From the NCBI GenBank assembly GCA_963205005.1, contig CAUJHW010000100.1:1-63918 (forward strand): a DNA stretch of 63,918 nucleotides. The letters are read 5' to 3'. The notes under the pieces were generated by a model. That model saw nothing but the letters and a program-made list of their open reading frames with translations, did not search any database and was not told the origin of the DNA. The first letter of the stretch is position 1. The number at the start of each line of letters is the position of its first letter. Positions 51,470 to 61,061 of this stretch are shown in pieces. Both the position numbers and the translations under genes were made by a program. Source of the DNA: Pseudomonadota bacterium (GTDB lineage: Bacteria; Pseudomonadota; Alphaproteobacteria; Caulobacterales; Caulobacteraceae).

Positions 51470-52828
51470 ATGACCAGCCTCAACCAGATCTCCCGCACCG
51501 CCTTCGGGGCGCTGTTCCTGATGGTGGCGGCCACGGCCGGGCTGACCGGCGCCGCGCCGGCGGGCGCCCAGACCCTGTCCAGCGAGGCGGTGCTGCGCCG
51601 CACGATCCATGTGCCGCGCGACAAGTCGCTGTCGTTCCGCCTGCCGCAGGCGGCCTCGAAGATCGTCATCGCCCAGCCGGACATCGCCAAGGTCACCGCC
51701 ACCAGCGACTCCAGCTTCTATGTCCAGGGGATCGAGTTCGGCTCGACCAACCTGCTGGTCTACGGCCCGGGCGGGCGGCTGCAGGAGGTGATCGACATCC
51801 GCGTCGGCTACGATTCCGACGGTCTGCAGCAGGACTTCACGGCCGCATTCCCCGGGGAGACGCTGAAGGTGCGCAACCTGGGCGAAGTGCTGATGCTGGC
51901 GGGCGAGGTGTCGAACACCGGCGTCCAGGCCGGGGCCGAGAAGATCGCCGAGAAGTATGCGCCGGACTCCGTGATCTCGCGGATCACCGTCCGCGCCTCG
52001 CAGCAGGTGGTGCTGGAGGTCCGCATCCTCGAGGCCAGCCGCAATGCGCTGCAGGACCTTGGCGTCAACCTGAACGTGGCCAACGGCTCGTTCTCGGTGC
52101 TGTCCGGCTCGGGACTGATCGGCGTGACCCCCCCGGCCGGCGCGTTCACCACCCACGGCGGTTCTGGCGACACCCGGATCGACACCCAGATCCAGGCGCT
52201 CGAGGAAAAGGGTGTCGTCCGCACCCTGGCCAAGCCGAATCTGGTCGCCATCTCCGGGGAGAAAGCGAGCTTCCTGGCCGGCGGCGAGTTCCCGTTCCCC
52301 GTGCCGACCCGCGACGGCATCACCATCGAATTCCGCCCCTATGGCGTGAAACTGAACTTCACGCCCAAGGTTCAGGACAACGGCTGGATCCGCCTGGAAG
52401 TCGCCCCCGAGGTCAGCCAGCTCGACCCCAACAACTCGCTGACCGTCGGCGGGATCAACATCCCCGCCCTGACCGTACGGCGCGCGGCCACCACCCTGGA
52501 GCTGAAGCCTGGCGACAGCTTCGCCATGGCCGGCCTGTTCCAGCACGACTACCAGAACAACACCGCCCAGACCCCCTGGCTCGGCGACGTGCCTGTGCTG
52601 GGCGCCCTGTTCCGCTCGGCGCGCTTCAAGCGCTCGGAGAGCGAGCTCCTGATCATCGTCACGCCGCGCCTGGCCACCGCCGAGGACCGGCAGATCACGC
52701 CGGTCGACAGCCTGCCCGGCCGCGAGCCCTCCAAGACCGACCTGTTCCTGAAGGGCAAGTCGCATGACCGTCCGCTGCCCCGCGACCTGGGCCCCATCGC
52801 CGCCATTACCCCGACCGGGAAGAAGTGA
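51470..52828 (+). CDS. cpaC: Tad/type II secretion-type secretin CpaC (RcpA)
   Basis: Forms the outer-membrane pore of the Tad system. At 452 aa it has a signal peptide (FGALFLMVAATAGLTGAAPA followed by GAQT). An N-terminal pilus-formation domain has LSFRLPQAASKIVIAQPDIA. The secretin core includes VRTLAKPNLVAISGEKASFL, GGEFPFPVP and VTVRRAATTLELKPGDSFAM-type blocks, ending WLGDVPVLGALFRSARFKRS and ELLIIVTPRL. ATG at 51470 is 4 bases after the cpaB stop. The cpaE gene overlaps its end (GTGA). Confidence 0.94.
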   Translation: MTSLNQISRTAFGALFLMVAATAGLTGAAPAGAQTLSSEAVLRRTIHVPRDKSLSFRLPQAASKIVIAQPDIAKVTATSDSSFYVQGIEFGSTNLLVYGPGGRLQEVIDIRVGYDSDGLQQDFTAAFPGETLKVRNLGEVLMLAGEVSNTGVQAGAEKIAEKYAPDSVISRITVRASQQVVLEVRILEASRNALQDLGVNLNVANGSFSVLSGSGLIGVTPPAGAFTTHGGSGDTRIDTQIQALEEKGVVRTLAKPNLVAISGEKASFLAGGEFPFPVPTRDGITIEFRPYGVKLNFTPKVQDNGWIRLEVAPEVSQLDPNNSLTVGGINIPALTVRRAATTLELKPGDSFAMAGLFQHDYQNNTAQTPWLGDVPVLGALFRSARFKRSESELLIIVTPRLATAEDRQITPVDSLPGREPSKTDLFLKGKSHDRPLPRDLGPIAAITPTGKK

Positions 52829-54036
52829 TCGTCACCATGTTGCGTCTGAAGTCCGCGTCCCCCACCGCCAACCTGATCTCCGGCCGCCGCATCCTGGCGC
52901 TGGGGGCGTCCTTCGCCGGCCTCGCCGAGGGTCCGCTCAAGGGGGCCGCGGTCGAGATGGGCTCGGTCGCCCAGCTTGAGTCTCTGCCCCCCGGCGCCTT
53001 CGACCTGGTGCTGATCGACGCAGACGCCTGGGACGCGCCCACCCTGGCCGCCGCGGTCAAGGCGCTGTCGGCGCTGCGGACCTGCCCGCCGGTGCTGATG
53101 ACCGGGGCCAACCTGCCCGCCGGCCTGGTGCGCAACCTGATGCGCCTCGACGCCGCCGACATCCTGGAGTCGCCCTACACCCCGCAGCAGATGACCGCGG
53201 AGGTGCAGGCGCTGATGGCTCAGGCCCAGCCAGCGGCAGCGGTCGCCGCCGGGGGCGCTGATTCCCGCTGCTGGGCGATCACCGGGGCGGTCGGTGGGTC
53301 CGGCGCCACAACCATCGCCATCGAGATCGCCAACTGCCTGGCCGTCCAGTCCGGCAAGGACCGCAGCGTCTGCCTGGTCGATCTGAACCTGGCCGATGGC
53401 GCCGCCGCCGCCTATCTTGGCGCTGCGCCGACCACGCGGCTGGCTGACTTCGGCAATGCCGCCGACCGCATTGACGCGGCCATGCTGCAGGCCTTTGTGA
53501 CCCCCGTGTCCCGGGGCCTCGATCTGATGGCCGGGGTCCGCGATCCGAACGCCTTCGACACCGTCGGCCGCGACGCGATCCTGCGGATGCTGGAGGTGGC
53601 CTGCGAGGTCTACGACTGGGTGATCCTGGACGTGCCGCGCCACCGCCGCGCCTGGACCCTGGAAGTGCTCGCCGGCTGCGACGAGGTGCTGGTCATCTCC
53701 GAGCTGACCGTGCCGGCCCTGCTGGCCGCCCGCGCCCAGTCCGACGAGATCGAGGACGGCGTCGGCACGGGCCTGCGCCCACGCATCGTGCTGAACCGCC
53801 TGGCCAGCCGGATGTTCGGCCCCGCGCCTTCGATGGTCGAGGCCGAGAAGGCCCTGCAGCGCAAGGCCGAGGCCGGGATCAGCTCGGACTGGGAGGCGGC
53901 CGCCGCCTCGGCCAACCTGGGCGGACCCGTCGCCCAGCACCGACCCAAGTCGAAGATCGTCAAGGACGTCCAGCTTCTGGTCGAGCGACTGGCCGCCCAG
54001 CCGCCGCGCCGCGACACCGCTTCGAAGGCCGCCTGA
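52825..54036 (+). CDS. cpaE: CpaE/TadZ-like pilus localisation ATPase homologue
   Basis: Belongs to the MinD/ParA-like TadZ/CpaE proteins that place the pilus machinery at the pole; 403 aa. A receiver-like N-terminal half (about 20-130, LVLIDADAWDAPTLAAAVKA) precedes the ATPase half. Its P-loop reads TGAVGGSGATTIAIEIA: the Lys of the KGG deviant Walker A signature is Val and the usual P-loop Lys is Ala, so ATP use may be weak or absent. Walker A-prime-like CLVDLNLADGAAAAYLG and VILDVPRHRRAW follow. GTG at 52825 overlaps the cpaC stop; ATG at 52837 is an alternative. No cpaD gene lies between cpaC and cpaE. Confidence 0.88.
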   Translation: MIVTMLRLKSASPTANLISGRRILALGASFAGLAEGPLKGAAVEMGSVAQLESLPPGAFDLVLIDADAWDAPTLAAAVKALSALRTCPPVLMTGANLPAGLVRNLMRLDAADILESPYTPQQMTAEVQALMAQAQPAAAVAAGGADSRCWAITGAVGGSGATTIAIEIANCLAVQSGKDRSVCLVDLNLADGAAAAYLGAAPTTRLADFGNAADRIDAAMLQAFVTPVSRGLDLMAGVRDPNAFDTVGRDAILRMLEVACEVYDWVILDVPRHRRAWTLEVLAGCDEVLVISELTVPALLAARAQSDEIEDGVGTGLRPRIVLNRLASRMFGPAPSMVEAEKALQRKAEAGISSDWEAAAASANLGGPVAQHRPKSKIVKDVQLLVERLAAQPPRRDTASKAA

Positions 54037-54037
54037 C

Positions 54038-55429
54038 ATGGGACGCTTCAGCCTCGTCCGTTCAGCGCCCGTCCCCTCGCCCAAGCCGCTGCCGACGCCG
54101 GCCCCCGCGCCGACCCCCGCTGCCCGGGTCGAGACCAAGGCCAAGGCGCCCGCCCGCGACGCCAGCCTCGACCTGCGGCTGCGCCTGCACGCCAAGCTGA
54201 TCGACGAGCTGGACCTGGCCAAGCTGGACAAGCTGGACGAGGCCGAGCTGCGCCGGCAGGTGCTGGGCCAGGTGACCGAGTTCGCCCGCGCCGAGCGCAT
54301 GGCGCTGAACGCCAAGGAGCTCGAGGCCCTGGGCGCCTCGATCTACGACGAGATGGTGGGGCTGGGGCCGATCGAGCCCCTGCTCAAGGATGACTCGATC
54401 AACGACATCCTGATCAACGGCCCCTACCAGGTCTACATCGAGCGGCGCGGCGAGCTGGAGCTCACCCCGATCCGCTTCCGCGACAACGACCACCTGCTGC
54501 GGATCGTCAACCGTATCGTCGCCGCCGTCGGCCGCCGGATCGACGAGAGCCAGCCGATGGTCGACGCCCGCCTGCCAGACGGCAGCCGGGTGAACGCCGC
54601 CATTCCGCCGGTCGCCATCGACGGCTGCTCGGTCTCGATCCGGAAATTCTCCAAGAAGCCGCTGACGCTGGAGAAGCTGGTCGAGTTCAACGCCATGACA
54701 CAGGGCATGGCCGACTTCCTCTACGGCGCCGTGCGCAGCCGCGTCTCGACCGTGATCTCCGGCGGCACCGGCTCGGGCAAGACCACCCTGCTCAACGCCC
54801 TGTCCTCGGCGATCAGCGAGGGCGAGCGCCTGATCACCATCGAGGACGCCGCCGAACTCCAGCTCCAGCAGCCGCACGTGGTGCGCATGGAAACCCGTCC
54901 GCCGAACATCGAAGGCAAGGGCGAGATCCGCCAGCGCGAACTGGTGAAGAACGCCCTGCGGATGCGTCCCGACCGGGTGATCCTGGGCGAGGTCCGGTCC
55001 GAAGAGGCCTTCGACATGCTCCAGGCCATGAACACCGGCCACGAGGGCTCGATGGCCACGATCCACTCGAACAATCCCCGCGAGGCGATCAGCCGACTGG
55101 AGCAGATGGTGGCCATGGGCGGTCTGAACATCGGCCCCGAGGCCGTGCGTTACCAGATCGCCGCCGCCGTGGGCCTGGTGGTGCAGGTGAACCGCCAGTC
55201 CGACGGCAAGCGCAAGGAGACCCACGTCACCGAGATCGTCGGGATGGAGGGCAATGTCGTGCAGATGCAGGACATCTTCCTGTTCAACCGCACCCACACC
55301 GACGCCGACGGCACGGTGCACGGCGAGCACCGCGCCACGGGCCTGCGCCCCCGTTGCCTGGACGAGATGATCCGGCGCGGCATTCCCTACGACACCGCCA
55401 ACTTTGATCCCTCGAGGGCGCTGAGCTGA
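54038..55429 (+). CDS. cpaF: CpaF/TadA secretion ATPase
   Basis: The hexameric motor that powers pilus assembly, 463 aa. It has a proline/alanine-rich N-terminus (residues 1-45), then the N1 region [20 protein letters not shown]. The conserved core includes [20 protein letters not shown], Walker [17 protein letters not shown] (from about residue 240), and the His/Asp boxes [19 protein letters not shown] and [20 protein letters not shown]. These are standard for TadA. It starts one base after the cpaE stop and overlaps the tadB start in TGATG form, so the cluster is one transcript. Confidence 0.97.
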   Translation: MGRFSLVRSAPVPSPKPLPTPAPAPTPAARVETKAKAPARDASLDLRLRLHAKLIDELDLAKLDKLDEAELRRQVLGQVTEFARAERMALNAKELEALGASIYDEMVGLGPIEPLLKDDSINDILINGPYQVYIERRGELELTPIRFRDNDHLLRIVNRIVAAVGRRIDESQPMVDARLPDGSRVNAAIPPVAIDGCSVSIRKFSKKPLTLEKLVEFNAMTQGMADFLYGAVRSRVSTVISGGTGSGKTTLLNALSSAISEGERLITIEDAAELQLQQPHVVRMETRPPNIEGKGEIRQRELVKNALRMRPDRVILGEVRSEEAFDMLQAMNTGHEGSMATIHSNNPREAISRLEQMVAMGGLNIGPEAVRYQIAAAVGLVVQVNRQSDGKRKETHVTEIVGMEGNVVQMQDIFLFNRTHTDADGTVHGEHRATGLRPRCLDEMIRRGIPYDTANFDPSRALS

Positions 55430-56397
55430 TGTTCGGGATGGCCATCGACGCCAAGCTGATCGTCATGGTGATGATCGCCGCCGCCGTGTTCGCCGGCGTG
55501 CAGGGTCTCACCGGCCTGCTGACCGTCGCCACCCAGAAGCGAAGGCTGAACCAGCGGCTTCAGGTGGGTGAAAAGGTCGAGGGCATCTCCGCCCTCGTCG
55601 TCGAGCTGCGCAAGCGCCGGGGCCTGACAGCGTCCGGCGGACGGTCCGAGCGCCTGCGCTGGCTCTCGGACATGATCGTCGCCTCGGGCCTGCCCTATGA
55701 CCAGCGAACCTGGCTGCTGTACGTCGGCGCCGCGGCGGTCATCGGCGCGATCGGGGCCTTCATCCTCACGCACGCGCCTCTGGCGGCGCCGGCCGGAGCC
55801 CTGGCGGGCGGTGTGCTGCTGCCGCTGGGCGTGCTGAAGTTCAAGGCCGGAAAGCGGGCCACCGCGCTGGGCCTGCAACTGCCCCAGGCGCTGGACATCA
55901 TCACACGCTCGCTGGAAGCCGGTCACCCCGTGCCCGCCGCCGTCAATCTGGTGGGCCGCGAGATGAGCGACCCCATCGGCACCGAGTTCGGCATGGCCGC
56001 CGACGAGATCGCCTATGGCGCCACCCTGGAGCAGGCGATCGAGCGGATGGCCGAGCGCTGCCAGCACCCCGACGTCGACCTGTTCGCCGCCACCGTGCGG
56101 CTGCAGGAAAAGACCGGTGGCAACCTGACCGGCCTGCTCAAGCTCAACGCCAACACCGTGCGCGACCGCCACAAGATGCGCCTGAAGATCCGGGCCGCCT
56201 CTTCCGAAGGACGCGCCTCCGCGATGATCCTCACCTCGGCCCCGTTCCTGGCGATCACCTTCATCATGATCATCTCGCCCAAGTTCTACGGCGACGTGAT
56301 CGACGAGCCGCTGGTCAAGTACGGTCTGGCGCTGGTCGGATTCTGGATCTTCCTCGGCAACATGATCATGCGGCGCATGATCGACATGCGGCTGTAG
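55429..56397 (+). CDS. tadB: TadB inner-membrane platform protein
   Basis: A type II secretion F-family platform protein of 322 aa. An N-terminal membrane span (LIVMVMIAAAVFAGVQGLTG) is followed by paired spans near residues 95-140 and two C-terminal spans (TSAPFLAITFIMIISPKFYG and YGLALVGFWIFLGNMIMR). The cytoplasmic T2SSF domain includes LPQALDIITRSLEAGHPVPA and RLQEKTGGNLTGLLKLN. It partners with TadC to form the assembly platform acted on by CpaF. Its start overlaps cpaF and its stop is 4 bases before tadC. Confidence 0.95.
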   Translation: MFGMAIDAKLIVMVMIAAAVFAGVQGLTGLLTVATQKRRLNQRLQVGEKVEGISALVVELRKRRGLTASGGRSERLRWLSDMIVASGLPYDQRTWLLYVGAAAVIGAIGAFILTHAPLAAPAGALAGGVLLPLGVLKFKAGKRATALGLQLPQALDIITRSLEAGHPVPAAVNLVGREMSDPIGTEFGMAADEIAYGATLEQAIERMAERCQHPDVDLFAATVRLQEKTGGNLTGLLKLNANTVRDRHKMRLKIRAASSEGRASAMILTSAPFLAITFIMIISPKFYGDVIDEPLVKYGLALVGFWIFLGNMIMRRMIDMRL

Positions 56398-56401
56398 CGA
56401 C

Positions 56402-57358
56402 ATGCCCCTCGAGACCCTCATCTACCTGGCCGGCCTGGTGCTGACTGTCGGGGCCATCGGCGGCCTCGGCGTGGTCGGGATCGGCGAGCTGCGGGTGCGC
56501 GCCCAGCGTCGAAGCCGCCTGTCGGGTGGCGGCACGGTCACCGGCGGGGGTTTCGGCGAAGGCCCCGGCTCCGCGCTGGCCGACAGGGTCGTGTCGACCG
56601 TCCGCCGTCTCGGCCAGCAGAGCGCCGTGCGCGACCCGGAGAAGGTGTCGGTGCTGCGCTCGCGCCTGATGCAGGCCGGATTCTACGCCCGCGAGGCGCC
56701 AGTGATCTTCCTGGGGGTGAAGGCCGTGGCGATCGCCGTCGCCACCCTGGGCGTGGTGATGACCCTGCCGGCGATGATCGCCAAGGAGGGCGGCAACATG
56801 GGCGCCCTGGCCATCGCCGTCAGCGTATCCCTGGCCGCGCTCTATGGCCCCGATTTCGTGCTCAAGAGCCGCAAGACCAAGCGCGAACGTGAGTACACCG
56901 AGGGCTTCCCCGACCTGCTCGACCTGCTGGTCGCCTCGGTGGAGGCCGGGCTGTCGCTGGACGCCGGCGTCAGCCGGGTGACCGAGGAACTGGAGCGCCG
57001 CTATCCGACCCTGACGGTGCACCTGCGGTTCCTGGTGCTGGAACTGCGCGCCGGCCGCGCCCGAAAGGACGCCTGGACCGCCTTCGCCGAACGCCTGGGC
57101 ATCGACGACGCCCGCCAGCTGGCCACCATGCTGCGCCAGGCCGAGGAGATGGGCACCAGCCTGGGCGAGACACTGTCGGTGTTCTCCGCCGACATGCGCT
57201 CCAAGCGGATGCTGCGCGCCGAGGAAAAGGCGCTGGGGCTGTCGGCCAAGCTGACCGTGCCGCTGATCCTGTTCATCTTCCCGTCGCTGCTCGGCGCCCT
57301 GATGCTTCCCGCCGCTGCACGATTGGTCCACGTCTTCGGCAACGGCACGCCGCACTGA
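56402..57358 (+). CDS. tadC: TadC inner-membrane platform protein
   Basis: The second T2SSF-type platform protein, 318 aa. The N-terminal span is TLIYLAGLVLTVGAIGGLGV; further spans lie at about residues 100-150 and the C-terminal LTVPLILFIFPSLLGALMLP. FPDLLDLLVASVEAGLSLDA and LRQAEEMGTSLGETLSVFSA are signature stretches of TadC. Last gene of the run here; the expected pilin, TadG/TadE or CpaD genes do not follow. The convergent VIT-family gene starts right after the stop, with an 8-bp gap. Confidence 0.95.
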   Translation: MPLETLIYLAGLVLTVGAIGGLGVVGIGELRVRAQRRSRLSGGGTVTGGGFGEGPGSALADRVVSTVRRLGQQSAVRDPEKVSVLRSRLMQAGFYAREAPVIFLGVKAVAIAVATLGVVMTLPAMIAKEGGNMGALAIAVSVSLAALYGPDFVLKSRKTKREREYTEGFPDLLDLLVASVEAGLSLDAGVSRVTEELERRYPTLTVHLRFLVLELRAGRARKDAWTAFAERLGIDDARQLATMLRQAEEMGTSLGETLSVFSADMRSKRMLRAEEKALGLSAKLTVPLILFIFPSLLGALMLPAAARLVHVFGNGTPH

Positions 57359-57366
57359 GTCAGGGT

Positions 57367-58062
57367 CTAGGCCGCGACCCCGAACAGCAGGCCGACGCCC
57401 GCCGTGAGCGCCATCGCGGCCGCGCCCCAGAAGGTGACCCGGACCACGCCCTTGAGCACCGGTGCGCCGCCCGTCCTGGCCCCGATCGCGCCCAGGAGGG
57501 CCAGGAACAGGATTGAGCCGATCGAGACAGTCCAGGTCAGGACCGGAAGCGGGGCGAAGGTCGCGGCGGCCAGCGGCAGCGCCGCGCCCACCGCGAATGT
57601 CATGGCGGAGGTGAGCGCCGCCTGGATCGGCCGCGCCGTGGTCATCTCCGAGATGCCGAGCTCATCGCGGGCGTGGGCGCCCAGAGCATCCTTCGCCATC
57701 AGCTGCAAAGCCACCTGCCGGGCGAGCGCAGGCTCGACGCCGCGCGCGGCATAGATTCCCGCCAGTTCCGCGACCTCGGCCTCCGGCTGGGTAGCCAGTT
57801 CCGAACGCTCCCGGGCCAGGTCCGCGCCCTCGGTGTCGGACTGCGAGCTGACCGAGACGTACTCCCCGGCCGCCATGGACATGGCCCCGGCGACCAGCCC
57901 CGCCACGCCCGCGACCAGTATCTCGCCGCGCCCCTGCGAGGCGGCGGCGACGCCGACAATCAGGCTGGCAGTCGAGACGATGCCGTCATTGGCGCCCAGC
58001 ACCGCCGCGCGCAGCCAGCCGATCCGCTGGACGAGGTGCCGTTCGGTGTGCAGGCGGCTCAT
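57367..58062 (-). CDS. VIT1/CCC1-family (vacuolar iron transporter-like) membrane protein
   Basis: A 231-aa membrane protein related to Fe2+/Mn2+ transporters of yeast and plants. RAAVLGANDGIVSTASLIVG is the first span with conserved Asp, followed by VAGLVAGAMSMAAGEYVSVS with the metal-related Met and Glu. The cytosolic region with ELAGIYAARGVEPALARQVA and LMAKDALGAHARDELG fits the family's metal-binding loop; three more spans follow. It probably exports ferrous iron or manganese from the cytoplasm. It is divergent from the second P450 with about 202 bp between starts; no regulatory site was recognised there. Confidence 0.92.
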   Translation of the reverse strand: MSRLHTERHLVQRIGWLRAAVLGANDGIVSTASLIVGVAAASQGRGEILVAGVAGLVAGAMSMAAGEYVSVSSQSDTEGADLARERSELATQPEAEVAELAGIYAARGVEPALARQVALQLMAKDALGAHARDELGISEMTTARPIQAALTSAMTFAVGAALPLAAATFAPLPVLTWTVSIGSILFLALLGAIGARTGGAPVLKGVVRVTFWGAAAMALTAGVGLLFGVAA

Positions 58063-58264
58063 GGGGACAGTGCTCCGGGGTGACCAGGCGTCCGCGTAGC
58101 ATAGGCCCCACGACGCCCTGCGGTCGCATTGACCTTCCGCAAGCCGGCGATCCCTGCGGTTGACCCTCGGTCACGCTTGCCGCGGCCCCCGGCGTCGGTA
58201 TCAACTCCGCGCCAACACGAACCCCCAGGGAGGGCCCGGCCCGCGTGGCGTCACGCGGCGGGCA

Positions 58265-59572
58265 ATGACGACGATGAGCGCGACCACCGCCGCCGAACAC
58301 CGCATTCCGCAGGACATCGCCGACACCCTGGCGACCCCGGCCGCCTATGCCGACCACCGCATCCACGAGACCTATCGCTGGCTGCGCCAGAACGAGCCGA
58401 TGGGCGTGGCCAAGATCGAGGGTGTTGACCCGTTCTGGGTGGCGACCAGGCATGCCGACATCCTGGAGATCAGCCGCCAGAACGACCTGTTCCACAACGG
58501 CGACCGCTCCCCCACTCTGACCAGTCAGGCGGTGGACAAGAAGGTCCGCGAAATGATGGGCGGCAGCCCGCACCTGCTGCGCACCCTGATCCACATGGAC
58601 GCGCCGGACCACCACAAGTACCGCGCGCTCACCCAGGCCTGGTTCATGCCGCAGAACCTGAAGAAGCTGGAGGACCGCATCCGGGTGATCGCCCGGGCCT
58701 CGGTGGAGAAGATGGCGGCCAGGGGCGGCGAGTGCGACTTCGTCAATGAGGTGGCGCTGCACTTCCCGCTGCACGTGATCATGACCATCCTGGGCGTGCC
58801 GGAGAGCGACGAGCCCCGGATGCTGAAGCTGACCCAGGAGCTGTTCGGCGCCGCCGACCCCGAGCTGGGCCGCAGCGAAGCGCCCGCCACGGTCGCCGAC
58901 GCCGCCGAGCAGCAGATCGACTTCGGCGTCATCGTCGACTTCAACAACTACTTCGGAGCCCTGTCGGAGGCCCGCCGGGCCAACCCGACGGACGACCTCG
59001 CCTCGCTGATCGCCAACAGCCAGATCGACGGCAAGCCGATCTCCGACCTGGAAGCGATGAGCTACTACATCATCGTCGCCACCGCCGGGCATGACACCAC
59101 CTCGTCCTCCACGGGCGGGGCCATGTGGGCGTTGGCCGAGAACCCGGGCGAGTTCCGCAAGCTGAAGTCCGACCTGTCGCTGATCCCGGGGCTGGTGGAC
59201 GAGTCGATCCGCTGGACCACGCCGGTGAAGACCTTCATGCGCACGGTGACCGCCGACACAGAATTCGCGGGCCGTCAGTTCAAGCAGAATGACTGGCTGA
59301 TGCTCTGCTACGCCTCGGGGAACCGCGACGAGGAGGTCTTCGAGGCGCCGGACCAGTTCCGCGTCGACCGCAAGAACAACAAGCACCTGGCCTTCGGCTA
59401 CGGCGCCCACCTCTGCCTCGGGCAACACCTGGCAAAGATGGAGATGCGCATCCTCTGGGAAGAGCTGATCCCGCGACTGGAGTCGGTGGAACTGGCCGGG
59501 ACGCCGGCGATGAGCGAGGCGGTGTTCGTCAACGGGCCCAAGCGCCTGCCCATCCGCTTCAAGATGGCCTGA
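58265..59572 (+). CDS. cytochrome P450
   Basis: A soluble bacterial P450 of 435 aa. It has the I-helix AGHDTTSSSTGGAMWALAE, K-helix ESIRWTTPVKTFMRT, and heme loop FGYGAHLCLGQHLAKMEM with the thiolate Cys. The substrate is not obvious; the family's CYP number was not assigned. It is not as close to CYP153 as the P450 at 16989-18248. ATG at 58265 is used (an in-frame ATG lies nine bases later); the open frame runs upstream to 58160. It is followed at 7 bases by an APH-family phosphotransferase, so they are probably co-transcribed. A sterol- or terpenoid-type substrate is conceivable but unsupported here. Confidence 0.92.
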   Translation: MTTMSATTAAEHRIPQDIADTLATPAAYADHRIHETYRWLRQNEPMGVAKIEGVDPFWVATRHADILEISRQNDLFHNGDRSPTLTSQAVDKKVREMMGGSPHLLRTLIHMDAPDHHKYRALTQAWFMPQNLKKLEDRIRVIARASVEKMAARGGECDFVNEVALHFPLHVIMTILGVPESDEPRMLKLTQELFGAADPELGRSEAPATVADAAEQQIDFGVIVDFNNYFGALSEARRANPTDDLASLIANSQIDGKPISDLEAMSYYIIVATAGHDTTSSSTGGAMWALAENPGEFRKLKSDLSLIPGLVDESIRWTTPVKTFMRTVTADTEFAGRQFKQNDWLMLCYASGNRDEEVFEAPDQFRVDRKNNKHLAFGYGAHLCLGQHLAKMEMRILWEELIPRLESVELAGTPAMSEAVFVNGPKRLPIRFKMA

Positions 59573-59579
59573 GGCCGTC

Positions 59580-60608
59580 GTGGCCCACCCGCTCGAACCC
59601 CGGCTTGCGGACTACATCGCGACCCGGATGCCGCAGGCATCCGGGGTCGCTGTCTCCCACCTCGAACGCATTTCCGGCGGCGCGTCGCGAGAGACCTACC
59701 GGTTCCGGCTGTCGTGGACCGACGCCGGGACGGCGCGGGACCGCAGGCTGATCCTGCGCCGGGATCCGCCGGCCAGCCTGATCGACACAGAGCGCCGGGT
59801 GGAGTTCGAGGCCTACCGCGCCTTCCATGGCTCGGCCGTGCCGGTGCCGGAGATGCTGTGGCTGGAGGAAGCGAGCGAGGCGCTCGACCATCCGTTCTTC
59901 ATCGCCGAGGAGCTTACCGGCTACCAGGCCGCGCCGCAGATGCTGTTTTCGGGCGCCTATGACGCGGTCCACGGTCATGTCGCCGAGCGGAAGTGGTCGA
60001 TCCTGGGCGAGATCGCCCGCGCCGACCCGACCGCGCTCGGCCTGACCGACGTGCTGCCCGTCCCAGACCTTGACGCATGCTGGTCGCGGGAGCTGGACCA
60101 CTGGGAAGCGCTGATCGACAAGGACGCCACCGAGCCCCTGCCGGTCACCCGCGCGGCGATCCGCTGGCTGCGCGCCAATCCGCCGCCGCCGGCGCAGAAA
60201 CTGAGCCTGGTTCACGGCGACTACCGGACCGGCAACTTCCTTTACGACGCCAAGGGCGACATCCACGGGGTGCTGGACTGGGAAATGGCCCACCTGGGCG
60301 ACCCACTGGAGGACCTGGGCTGGAGCCTGCAGCCGGTCTGGACCTTCGGACGGACAGGCCGCGCCGGAGGACTGGCCCCCGCCGCGGACGCCGTGGCGAT
60401 CTGGGAGCGCGCCTCGGGTCTGAGGGCTGATCCCGCCGCCCTGCACTGGTGGACCCTGTTCAACTGCGTGAAGGGCCAGGGCATCTGGGTGGGCTCGGCG
60501 GCCGCCTTCAGCCGGGGCGGCAACCGGGCGCCGATCATGATCTATCCGGCCTGGTGGCTGATCAACGCCCAGGATCGGGCCATGCTGCAGGTGATGGGCA
60601 AGCTATGA
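59580..60608 (+). CDS. APH/phosphotransferase family protein
   Basis: A protein-kinase-fold phosphotransferase of 342 aa, related to aminoglycoside/choline kinases and ACAD10-like proteins. The catalytic loop is seen in LSLVHGDYRTGNFLYD, and the metal-binding Asp in GVLDWEMAHLGDPLEDLGW. The early ISGGASRETYRFRL stands in for the glycine-rich segment. Substrate unknown; genes like this occur next to acyl-CoA dehydrogenases and P450s, possibly phosphorylating hydroxy-acyl intermediates. GTG at 59580 follows the P450 stop by 7 bases. Its stop overlaps the start of the next small gene (ATGA). Confidence 0.88.
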   Translation: MAHPLEPRLADYIATRMPQASGVAVSHLERISGGASRETYRFRLSWTDAGTARDRRLILRRDPPASLIDTERRVEFEAYRAFHGSAVPVPEMLWLEEASEALDHPFFIAEELTGYQAAPQMLFSGAYDAVHGHVAERKWSILGEIARADPTALGLTDVLPVPDLDACWSRELDHWEALIDKDATEPLPVTRAAIRWLRANPPPPAQKLSLVHGDYRTGNFLYDAKGDIHGVLDWEMAHLGDPLEDLGWSLQPVWTFGRTGRAGGLAPAADAVAIWERASGLRADPAALHWWTLFNCVKGQGIWVGSAAAFSRGGNRAPIMIYPAWWLINAQDRAMLQVMGKL

Positions 60609-60988
60609 CCCCGGAGATTCCCGACGTCCTGGGCGAACTCGCCGCCCTGCTGATGAAGAACGCCGCGCCGGGCGTGCCGGACGCAGAGCGGGCCAGCGAC
60701 CTTGGCCTGTCGGCGCAGCTTCTGCTGATCCTGGCCGAGACCTGGGACTGTCAGGCGCACATCCTGGTCGAGGAGAACCGCGCCGTCCGCGACCTGCTGG
60801 GCGAGACCGGGGCGGACGCCGACCTGCATCTCAGCGTCCTTCAGGCCGAGAACAGCCGGCTGCGAACGGCGCTGGTCGAGCGTCAGGCCGCGGCCGAGGC
60901 GGCCGGCGACACGGCGCTGCAGGGCCGGATCTGGGCCGAACTGGTCGCGTCGACCGAACGGCGCCGGCTGTCCACCTCGCCCGTCTGA
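60605..60988 (+). CDS. small uncharacterised protein, helical
   Basis: A 127-aa protein without recognised domain. It is predicted mainly helical, with a likely coiled region VLQAENSRLRTALVERQAAA. No membrane span or signal is present. Its ATG overlaps the phosphotransferase stop in ATGA form, so the pair is co-translated and the product may be an accessory subunit of that enzyme. The call as a real gene rests on the overlap and regular codon use. Confidence 0.65.
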   Translation: MTPEIPDVLGELAALLMKNAAPGVPDAERASDLGLSAQLLLILAETWDCQAHILVEENRAVRDLLGETGADADLHLSVLQAENSRLRTALVERQAAAEAAGDTALQGRIWAELVASTERRRLSTSPV

Positions 60989-61061
60989 CGCCCGGCGTTA
61001 ATCCGGCGGAAGCCGGTTTCAAGGCACACTCCACGGCGAAGACACACGTGGGGTGCGGGCC

